From contig JASHUB010000065.1 of NCBI GenBank assembly GCA_030040265.1, positions 1-6,421 on the forward strand: 6,421 nucleotides of DNA. Direction: 5' to 3'. Of the stretch, positions 1-4,925 are shown one piece after another (positions within the stretch are counted from its first letter, which is position 1; every line of letters starts with the position of its first letter). This DNA is from Microcaldota archaeon. Its GTDB lineage: Archaea; Micrarchaeota; Micrarchaeia; Micrarchaeales; CABMGC01. The translations under genes were made by a program, and so were the position numbers. The notes beneath the pieces were generated by a model that saw only the letters and a list, made by a program, of their open reading frames with translations, did not search any database and was not told where the DNA came from.

Positions 1-1
1 C

Positions 2-511
2 TACGAGATAGCGAACACCGAGATAAACGAGGCGATGAACAGCAAGATATCGCTCAACGAGCTCGAGGCGATGCACTTCGCGCGGCTCATAGACGAGATG
101 AACGGCGACATCGACAAGATCTACCTTGACTCTCCAGACGTGATCTCGGAACGTTTCGGGACGAGGATAAGCCTCCTCTCGAAGAAGCCGATGGCCGTCG
201 ATGGGATTAAGCAGCCCCGGAACAAGGATAAGGCAAAGAGGATACGGGTCATAGCGGAGCACAAGGCCGATCTGCGTTATCCGATAGTTTCGAGCGCCAG
301 CATATGCGCGAAGGTCGTGCGCGACCGCGCGATGGACAGGATAGAGGACAAGCTCGGCATGGAGATCGGTTCGGGTTATCCCTCTGATCATGTCACGGTC
401 GACGCGATACGCGCGTGCCTCGGCACGAACAAGATACGGCCGTTCGTCCGCGAGTACTGGAAGACGCTGACGCTGATAAGGCAGATGAAGATAGGAGACT
501 ACCTGCAGTGA
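2..511 (+). CDS. rnhB: Ribonuclease HII, 3' part (N-terminus off window)
   Basis: RNase HII cuts the RNA strand of RNA/DNA hybrids and removes ribonucleotides misincorporated into DNA; it acts in the cytoplasm with divalent metal. The reading frame is already open at base 2, and 169 residues are visible before the TGA at 509-511. Archaeal RNase HII is usually about 200-230 residues, so roughly 40-60 N-terminal residues, including the DEAGRG-type active-site strand, lie to the left. Two of the four family acidic catalytic residues are visible: Asp in YLDSPD (codon 128-130) and Asp in EHKAD (codon 269-271). The latter is followed by the typical YPIVSSASICAKVVRDR helix and a GSGYPSD motif. The internal ATG at 35 is not the start, because the family-like sequence continues upstream of it. 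No defect is visible. Its role in removing rNMPs fits thematically beside a ribonucleotide reductase operon, but it is probably a separate transcription unit because a promoter lies between them. Confidence 0.96.
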   Translation, partial: YEIANTEINEAMNSKISLNELEAMHFARLIDEMNGDIDKIYLDSPDVISERFGTRISLLSKKPMAVDGIKQPRNKDKAKRIRVIAEHKADLRYPIVSSASICAKVVRDRAMDRIEDKLGMEIGSGYPSDHVTVDAIRACLGTNKIRPFVREYWKTLTLIRQMKIGDYLQ

Positions 512-540
512 GCGGATAGCCTTAAATAACCTGTAGAAAT

Positions 541-554
541 TTTACCAAGGTAAA
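541..554. repeat. Small palindrome tttacc-aa-ggtaaa
   Basis: A perfect 6+6 inverted repeat with a 2-nt centre, with a third ggtaaa copy at 568-573, about 19 bp further on. As RNA the stem would be short and A/U-rich, so a hairpin terminator is unlikely. A DNA-binding site of unknown owner, or chance in an A/T-rich promoter gap, are the alternatives. It lies about 60 bp upstream of the nrdJ TATA box. Confidence 0.3.
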
Positions 555-609
555 CGAGCAGAAGCAGGGTAAATTCCTTGCAAATAGGGTGCGCTTCGCT
601 TGCCATATC

Positions 610-617
610 TTTAAATA
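610..617 (+). promoter_or_regulatory. TATA box of the nrdJ-nrdR operon
   Basis: The octamer tttaaata is a good archaeal TATA element. With the usual distance of about 25 bp from its centre, transcription would start near 638-642, exactly at the left edge of the first inverted repeat. A direct repeat atatctt occurs at 605-611 and 615-621, one helical turn apart and flanking the element. Its meaning is unknown. The purine-rich BRE normally upstream of TATA is not obvious. Confidence 0.7.
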
Positions 618-641
618 TCTTACAATCCACTACTTTATTCA

Positions 642-661
642 CGGCACAAGCGATTGTGCCG
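642..661. promoter_or_regulatory. NrdR box 1 (operator, predicted)
   Basis: A 20-bp inverted repeat centred at 651.5 in which nine of ten base pairs are complementary. Aligned to the known bacterial NrdR-box consensus acaCwAtATaTwGtgt, bases 644-659 (gcacaagcgattgtgc) match at 11 of 16 positions. All inner-arm positions (caCwA and aTwGtg) are correct; the differences are at the centre and the two outermost bases. It overlaps the predicted transcription start, so binding would block RNA polymerase. The target of the nrdR gene in the same operon is the natural candidate. In RNA the same bases could form an 8-bp hairpin with a GCGA (GNRA-type) loop, an alternative reading. Confidence 0.78.
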
Positions 662-673
662 GAGAGTGGAATT

Positions 674-693
674 GACCACTACCTATTGTGGTC
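674..693. promoter_or_regulatory. NrdR box 2 (operator, predicted)
   Basis: A second 20-bp inverted repeat (gaccac...gtggtc) centred at 683.5. Bases 676-691 (ccactacctattgtgg) match the NrdR-box consensus at 12 of 16 positions, again with the caCwA and aTwGtg arms intact. Its centre is 32 bp from that of box 1, leaving 16 bp between the two 16-bp cores. This is the spacing known for tandem bacterial NrdR boxes and equals about three helical turns. Both boxes share the pattern CAC(A/T)A-N-C-N-ATTGTG. It lies in the leader, 16 bp upstream of the nrdJ start codon. Confidence 0.78.
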
Positions 694-700
694 GTAAACT

Positions 701-706
701 GGTGCT
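701..706 (+). promoter_or_regulatory. Ribosome-binding-like site of nrdJ
   Basis: The sequence ggtgct ends three bases before the ATG at 710. GGTG pairs with the CACC of a typical archaeal 16S rRNA tail. The same gtgct plus three bases plus ATG occurs before nrdR and before the beta-propeller gene, which supports all three start choices. Confidence 0.6.
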
Positions 707-709
707 ACG

Positions 710-3145
710 ATGGCTGATCTTGAGAAAAAAACCGAGACTGTGGAGGAGCAGAAGGGGGAGCAGATCAACAAGGACGGCGTGATATCGCTGCCCAAGGAGA
801 CGCTCGATTTCTTTGACGGGGACGAGATAAGGGCGCGCGTGTTCTACGAGAAGTACGCGCTGAAGGACATCGACGACCGCATACTCGAGCGCACGCCGAT
901 GCAGATGTGGGACCGCATCGCGAGGGAGATGTCTGCCGTGGAGACGACAGATGAGAAGAGGAAGGAGTGGAACGAGAAGTTCAAGTGGCTGCTCTACAAC
1001 TTCAGGTTCATACCAGGAGGCAGGATAATGTTCGGCGCTGGCCAGCCGAGGAAGGCGACGCTGCTCAACTGCTACGTGGTTCCGATCAGGGACGACTCTC
1101 TGGAATCGATATTCGACTGGTGCAAGGAGGCCGCGAGGACGTACAGCTTCGGCGGCGGAGTGGGCACAGACATAAGCCTGCTCAGGCCGAAGGGCTCGCA
1201 CGTAAACAACTCTGCAGTGTACTCTACGGGCAGCATCTCGTTCATGAACCTGTTCAGCGAGACCACGCGCACGATAGGGCAGAAGGCTAGGAGGGGGGCG
1301 CTCATGATAACGATAAGCGTCGACCACCCGGACATATTCGATTTCATCAGGATAAAGAGGGACATGCGCAACGTAAGGTATGCGAACATCAGCGTGCGCA
1401 TAACCGACGAGTTCATGCGGGCAGTCGAGAAAGACACAGACTTCACGCTCAGGTACGAGAACGACGTCGTTGGAAGGGTAGAGCGCAAGATACGCGCACG
1501 GGAACTCTGGAACGAGCTTGTGCAGTCCGCGAGGGACTGGGCAGAGCCCGGCCTGCTGTTCTGGGACGCTGTGAAGCGCGACTCTCCGAGCGAGTACAAC
1601 GGAATGGAAGTCGTTGGGACGAATCCGTGCAGCGAACAGCCGCTGCAGGGATACGGCGCGTGCGACCTAGGCAATATAAACCTCTCCGCATTCGTGCTCG
1701 ACGCGTTCGGCGAGAACGCGAGGGTCGATTGGGAGGCGCTGGAGAAGGTCACGCGGTACTCGACAAGGTTCCTGGACAACGTCCTGGATTACAACGACAA
1801 GAAGCACCCGCTCAAGGCAGAGAGCGACGCCGCCCGAAACAGCAGAAGGATTGGCGTCGGGGTCACGGGACTGGGGGACATGCTCATCAAGCTCAGGATA
1901 AAGTACGACAGCGACCAGGCGATATCGTTCATAGACGCGCTCTTCGACCGCATAAAGACTGCGGCGTACGACGAGTCTGTCGAGATCGCGAAGGAGAAGG
2001 GCCCGTTCCCGCTGTTCGACAAGGACAAGCACGTCACCATGGGCTTCATCAAGAGGCTCAATCCGCAGCTCAGGGAGAAGATATACAAGCACGGCGTGAG
2101 GAACGTCGCGGTGCTGACCATCCCTCCAGTAGGCAGCGGTTCCGTTCTGGCAGGCACTTCGAGCGGCATAGAGCCGGTGTTCGCGTTCAGCTACAACAGG
2201 AGGAGCGAGTCCCTGAGCCAGGAGCATTTCAAGGTCTACCACCCGCTGGCGCTGCAGTACATGGCGCACCACGCAGAGCTGAAGGACGAGAACGAGCTTC
2301 CCGAATTCTTCGTGCCGGCGCACAAGATACAGCCGGAGTTCAGGGTGCGCGTGCAGGGCACGATCCAGAAGCACATAGACAGCGCCATATCGAGCACGGT
2401 CAACCTGCCTCGAGACACCAGCGTCGAGAACGTTGGCAACATATACATGCTCGCATGGAAGGCGGGGTGCAAGGGCATCACGGTCTATAGGGAGGGCTCG
2501 AGGGAGGGCATACTAATAACCGACGAACAGAAGGCGCTGCAGGAGAAGGAGAAGGCAGGCAAGATAGCCGTGCCGGCGGTCGTCGCGAAGCCGCACGAAT
2601 GGTCCAGGCCGATGGACATGATAGGCAAGACCGTCAAGCTCAAGGTCCCGCAGGGTTCTCTGTACGTCACCGCCAACTTCGACAACACCGACCTCAAGGA
2701 GGTGTTCATAACGCTTGGAAAGACGGGCAGCGAGGAGAAGTCGTACTGCGAAGCCATAGGCAGGATCGCATCCAAGTACCTGCAGATCGGCGGTACGGTC
2801 CAGGGCCTCGTTGACAGCCTCAAGGGCATCAAGTCCAACCAGTCCATAGTCTGGGACCGCGGCGTGAAGCTTTACAGCGTGCCCGACGCAATAGCCAAGG
2901 CGCTTGAGATAGCCGCCGGCATAACGTCATCCGGCATGATAGCGCCTCTCCCTGTCGGGCCGACCGTCACGGCGGAGGAGAAGAAGGCCGACACCCACGT
3001 CCACGGGTACCAGATGCCCGTGCAGGGCGCTGACGCTGAGAAGAGGATACACGCAATGCAGTGCCCGAGCTGCAAGGAGACCGCGCTCGTGATGGAGAAC
3101 GGGTGCTACGTCTGCAAGCTCTGCGGCTACACCAAGTGCGAGTGA
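710..3145 (+). CDS. nrdJ: Class II (B12-dependent) ribonucleoside-diphosphate reductase
   Basis: Reduces ribonucleotides to deoxyribonucleotides using a thiyl radical generated from adenosylcobalamin, in the cytoplasm; it needs no oxygen or tyrosyl-radical partner. The 811 residues show the class II layout. C121 (LLNCYVV) and C318 (GACDLGNINL) form the expected redox pair. The active-site triad is N305, C307, E309 in NPCSE, and the C307-C318 spacing of 11 equals that of the Thermotoga enzyme. A phosphate loop lies near 472-490 (ending GTSSGIEP). CKGITVYREGSR is at 587-597, and a TSCPD-type domain spans about 640-725. The tail (785-811) is a zinc-ribbon-like CPSC...CKLCGYTKC with six cysteines, typical for NrdJ and thought to carry reducing equivalents. 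No N-terminal ATP-cone and no intein are visible. The phosphate loop reads PPVGSGS where relatives usually have a PTGTIS-like motif. The start is supported by ggtgct just upstream. It forms an operon with nrdR after a 28-nt gap, behind two predicted NrdR boxes. Confidence 0.97.
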   Translation: MADLEKKTETVEEQKGEQINKDGVISLPKETLDFFDGDEIRARVFYEKYALKDIDDRILERTPMQMWDRIAREMSAVETTDEKRKEWNEKFKWLLYNFRFIPGGRIMFGAGQPRKATLLNCYVVPIRDDSLESIFDWCKEAARTYSFGGGVGTDISLLRPKGSHVNNSAVYSTGSISFMNLFSETTRTIGQKARRGALMITISVDHPDIFDFIRIKRDMRNVRYANISVRITDEFMRAVEKDTDFTLRYENDVVGRVERKIRARELWNELVQSARDWAEPGLLFWDAVKRDSPSEYNGMEVVGTNPCSEQPLQGYGACDLGNINLSAFVLDAFGENARVDWEALEKVTRYSTRFLDNVLDYNDKKHPLKAESDAARNSRRIGVGVTGLGDMLIKLRIKYDSDQAISFIDALFDRIKTAAYDESVEIAKEKGPFPLFDKDKHVTMGFIKRLNPQLREKIYKHGVRNVAVLTIPPVGSGSVLAGTSSGIEPVFAFSYNRRSESLSQEHFKVYHPLALQYMAHHAELKDENELPEFFVPAHKIQPEFRVRVQGTIQKHIDSAISSTVNLPRDTSVENVGNIYMLAWKAGCKGITVYREGSREGILITDEQKALQEKEKAGKIAVPAVVAKPHEWSRPMDMIGKTVKLKVPQGSLYVTANFDNTDLKEVFITLGKTGSEEKSYCEAIGRIASKYLQIGGTVQGLVDSLKGIKSNQSIVWDRGVKLYSVPDAIAKALEIAAGITSSGMIAPLPVGPTVTAEEKKADTHVHGYQMPVQGADAEKRIHAMQCPSCKETALVMENGCYVCKLCGYTKCE

Positions 3146-3165
3146 CGATTCGCGCCAGCATGCAA

Positions 3166-3170
3166 GTGCT
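3166..3170 (+). promoter_or_regulatory. Ribosome-binding-like site of nrdR
   Basis: gtgct followed by aac and the ATG at 3174. This is the same arrangement as before nrdJ and the propeller gene, although the base before gtgct is a instead of g, so pairing to a standard anti-SD is weaker. Confidence 0.45.
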
Positions 3171-3173
3171 AAC

Positions 3174-3644
3174 ATGAAGTGCCCATTCTGCGGAAGCAAC
3201 GATACCGACGTCATAGACTCGAGGGAGGTCGAGGACCGCAACAGCATCAGGCGGAGGAGGGAGTGCGAGGACTGCGGCAAGCGATTCACGACATACGAGC
3301 ACATCGACGTAGGCGACATCACAGTCATAAAGAGGGACAACACGAGGCAGTCCTTCGACCGCAACAAGATTCTCAACGGGATAATCAAGGCGTGCGAGCG
3401 CCGCCCGGTCTCAAGGGACCGGATGGAGGCGATAGTCGACAAGATGGAGCGCAGGATCCGCGCGAAGGGCACGAAGGAGATAAGCAGCAGGCAGATAGGC
3501 GACATGCTCGTCAAGGAGCTGTTCAAGCTCGACCCGGTCGCGTACATCAGGTTCGCCAGCGTCTACAACGACTTCAAGAGCCCCGCGGAGTTCACCGCCG
3601 TGCTGAAACTCTTCAAGAAGTCCACGAAGAGGAAGAGCCGCTGA
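3174..3644 (+). CDS. nrdR: Transcriptional repressor NrdR
   Basis: NrdR represses ribonucleotide reductase genes in response to adenine nucleotides (ATP/dATP) bound in its ATP-cone. The 156-residue length is standard. The N-terminal zinc ribbon has C3, C6, C31 and C34, with the basic DNA-contact stretch IRRRREC at 25-31. The ATP-cone occupies about residues 48-138, with KRDNTRQSFDRNKI at 53-66, then ERRPVS, SSRQIGDMLVKEL and YIRFASVYNDF, all family hallmarks. The tail is lysine/arginine-rich. It lies 28 nt after nrdJ in the same direction, so it is very likely co-transcribed and autoregulated through the two boxes at 642-693. NrdR is near-universal in bacteria and sparse in archaea; an old transfer from bacteria is an inference. 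No key residue is missing. Confidence 0.97.
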   Translation: MKCPFCGSNDTDVIDSREVEDRNSIRRRRECEDCGKRFTTYEHIDVGDITVIKRDNTRQSFDRNKILNGIIKACERRPVSRDRMEAIVDKMERRIRAKGTKEISSRQIGDMLVKELFKLDPVAYIRFASVYNDFKSPAEFTAVLKLFKKSTKRKSR

Positions 3645-3651
3645 CATCGCC

Positions 3652-3660
3652 TTTTTATTT
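3652..3660 (+). promoter_or_regulatory. T-rich element: nrdR terminator and/or pilin-gene TATA box
   Basis: The 37-nt gap between nrdR and the next gene contains ttttttattt-like sequence (tttttattt at 3652-3660). An oligo-T run just after a stop codon suits archaeal intrinsic termination. Its centre is also about 25 bp before the ATG at 3682, where a TATA box of a leaderless transcript would sit. No ribosome-binding-like sequence precedes that ATG, which favours the leaderless reading. The two roles are not exclusive. Confidence 0.45.
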
Positions 3661-3681
3661 CTGAGCATCCCAGATGAACTT

Positions 3682-4917
3682 ATGCTGGGGAGAAATCCAA
3701 GGCTTCAGTCCGCAATGGAATACCTGATGACCTACGGATGGTCGATACTCATCATAGCAGTGGTCCTCGGCGCGCTCTTCGGACTGGGAGTGTTCAACGG
3801 CACTGCCGGACTTGGTTCGGGCTGCGTGGCGCAATCCGGCTTCCTGTGCAGCCAGGGCGTCCTGAGCACCAACGGTCTGCTCACTATCGACCTGGGCCAG
3901 ACGTCGCAGCAGAGGATAACCGTCACTGACGTTGGGTGCAGCGCGACGACCGCAGAGCCGACGTTCTCCGCGATAACGCCGATCAACCTGTCTGCAGGGC
4001 AGACATTCCAGGGACTCGGCATAACCTGCCCCGTCACGTCCGACACGCTCGGGTCCTCGTTCACCGGAACGATCTGGATAGAATACACGACAACGCAGTA
4101 TTCTGGCGTCAAGATACCTGTCGAGATAGGCACGATAAGCGCCAAGGAGCAGATCGTGGGCGCAGGAGGCGGTGGCGGAGGAGGAGGCATGGGGCGAAGC
4201 TCTTCTAGCTCTGCGTCGAGCAGCGTTACCAGCACGACGACGGTAGTCCAAGAAGAGGCAAACATCTCGCTGCAGATGCCACCGTTGAGTGGCGGCGCAT
4301 ACTTCGTGGCATGCGCTGGCGCCACATACGACAACATCGGGGAGATGATGGGTTATCCGTCTGTGAACTTCACGTTCGGCGGCCAGAACACTGGCACTAC
4401 GTTTGTTGGGCAGCTGGGCACGGGCACATTGTGCACGGCCCAGATAAACGGCAACATCCAATCGAACTCGGCGGAGATACCTGTGATCGCAGGGATAGAG
4501 CTGCCAGACGATCCGACGATAAACAGCGACGTTGCCGGTACGAATGTAGGTCATATATCTGGAGAGACAGACAGCACGAACATGCTAAACCTGAACTACA
4601 CCATCCCGGCCAACGGAACTTACGTGGTGGGAGTCTTTGCAGCGTCCAACCCTCTGGATTTGGGCCATATACAGAATTACTCGGTTAGCGCACAGTCATT
4701 TGTGGCCGGCTGCTTCCAAGTTGGCGAAGCCGTGCAGGAGGCTGGGGTCTTCGGCGGCGTGGAGGATGCTGGCAACTACATGGCTAACATAACAGGTAGT
4801 GGGCCGACGCTCACTAACGCGTCGATAGCAATCTGGGCATTCACCGACGCGAACGCGATACTCAATGCACCTGCGCCAGTCACAGTGGCGAATAACGCCA
4901 CCTGGTGGTACTGCTAG
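3682..4917 (+). CDS. Pilin-like surface protein with Gly/Ser linker and C-terminal ectodomain
   Basis: A 411-residue predicted surface protein. Residues 1-8 form a short basic leader (R4, R7). Residues 9-20 (QSAMEYLMTYGW) are the archaeal class III signal, with Q9 as likely +1 and E13 as +5 for a prepilin-type peptidase, followed by a hydrophobic helix at about 21-38. The pilin-like head (39-155) has cysteines at 48, 56, 86 and 116. Residues 160-187 are a Gly then Ser/Thr-rich linker. The rest (about 194-411) is probably beta-rich. It has cysteines at 211, 251, 344 and 411, the last being the final residue after WWY, and eight N-x-S/T sequons. I do not recognise its family. The head is paralogous to the minus-strand gene at the right edge. 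The next gene starts 8 nt downstream, suggesting a shared transcript. A pilus tip or minor pilin, or a surface-anchored adhesin, are reasonable guesses only. M12 is an alternative start but would remove the leader and Q+1. Confidence 0.82.
   Translation: MLGRNPRLQSAMEYLMTYGWSILIIAVVLGALFGLGVFNGTAGLGSGCVAQSGFLCSQGVLSTNGLLTIDLGQTSQQRITVTDVGCSATTAEPTFSAITPINLSAGQTFQGLGITCPVTSDTLGSSFTGTIWIEYTTTQYSGVKIPVEIGTISAKEQIVGAGGGGGGGGMGRSSSSSASSSVTSTTTVVQEEANISLQMPPLSGGAYFVACAGATYDNIGEMMGYPSVNFTFGGQNTGTTFVGQLGTGTLCTAQINGNIQSNSAEIPVIAGIELPDDPTINSDVAGTNVGHISGETDSTNMLNLNYTIPANGTYVVGVFAASNPLDLGHIQNYSVSAQSFVAGCFQVGEAVQEAGVFGGVEDAGNYMANITGSGPTLTNASIAIWAFTDANAILNAPAPVTVANNATWWYC
4159..4242 (+). repeat. Gly-run and Ser/Thr-run linker, G-rich DNA
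   Basis: Codons 160-187 of the pilin-like protein encode eight consecutive glycines, then a MGR break, then a Ser/Thr-rich stretch. The coding strand at about 4164-4195 is dense in gg and ggg tracts, so it could slip in replication or form a G-quadruplex. The stretch divides the pilin module from the C-terminal ectodomain and is probably a flexible, possibly glycosylated, spacer. Confidence 0.75.
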
Positions 4918-4922
4918 GTGCT
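4916..4922 (+). promoter_or_regulatory. Ribosome-binding-like site of the propeller gene, overlapping the upstream stop
   Basis: aggtgct begins inside the TAG stop (4915-4917) of the pilin-like gene and ends three bases before ATG 4926. AGGTG is complementary to the CACCT of a standard archaeal 16S tail. This decides the start at 4926 over the in-frame ATG at 4905, which overlaps the upstream gene and has no such site. Confidence 0.6.
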
Positions 4923-4925
4923 GGG

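Larger units (their letters stand above)
512..709. other. Regulatory gap between rnhB and nrdJ
   Basis: This 198-bp stretch has no ATG on the plus strand and no convincing gene. From left to right it holds: a TATA-like cttaaata at 521-528; a small palindrome with half-sites tttacc/ggtaaa at 541-554, and a further ggtaaa at 568-573; a stronger TATA box at 610-617; two 20-bp inverted repeats at 642-661 and 674-693; and a ribosome-binding-like ggtgct before the nrdJ start. It is visibly more A/T-rich than the flanking genes, as expected for an archaeal promoter region. The inferred main transcript starts near 638-642, giving an nrdJ leader of about 70 nt. Confidence 0.8.

Noticed and set aside
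502..606. A 34-codon minus-strand reading frame in the rnhB-nrdJ gap starting at 606
   Set aside because: It has no ribosome-binding-like site, runs through promoter-like sequence into the end of rnhB, and its product shows no recognisable pattern.
642..709. A tRNA, cobalamin riboswitch or mini-ykkC-like element in the nrdJ leader
   Set aside because: There is no T-arm sequence or cloverleaf. The leader is far too short for a cobalamin riboswitch, and the hairpin loops are not the ACGR type of mini-ykkC. The NrdR-box reading fits sequence and spacing better.
683..1327. Long minus-strand and alternative-frame reading frames across nrdJ (for example 683-1327 minus, 1627-2490 plus)
   Set aside because: They are arginine-rich or low-quality shadows of the G/C-rich nrdJ coding frame, which carries all conserved motifs.
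710..3145. An intein in nrdJ
   Set aside because: Archaeal reductase genes often carry inteins, but the conserved motifs here follow each other without any large insertion and the length is normal.
4905..4925. An earlier start at 4905 for the propeller protein
   Set aside because: It would overlap the upstream gene by 13 nt and lacks a ribosome-binding-like site. The ATG at 4926 has aggtgct at the same spacing as nrdJ and nrdR and gives a normal signal-anchor N-terminus.
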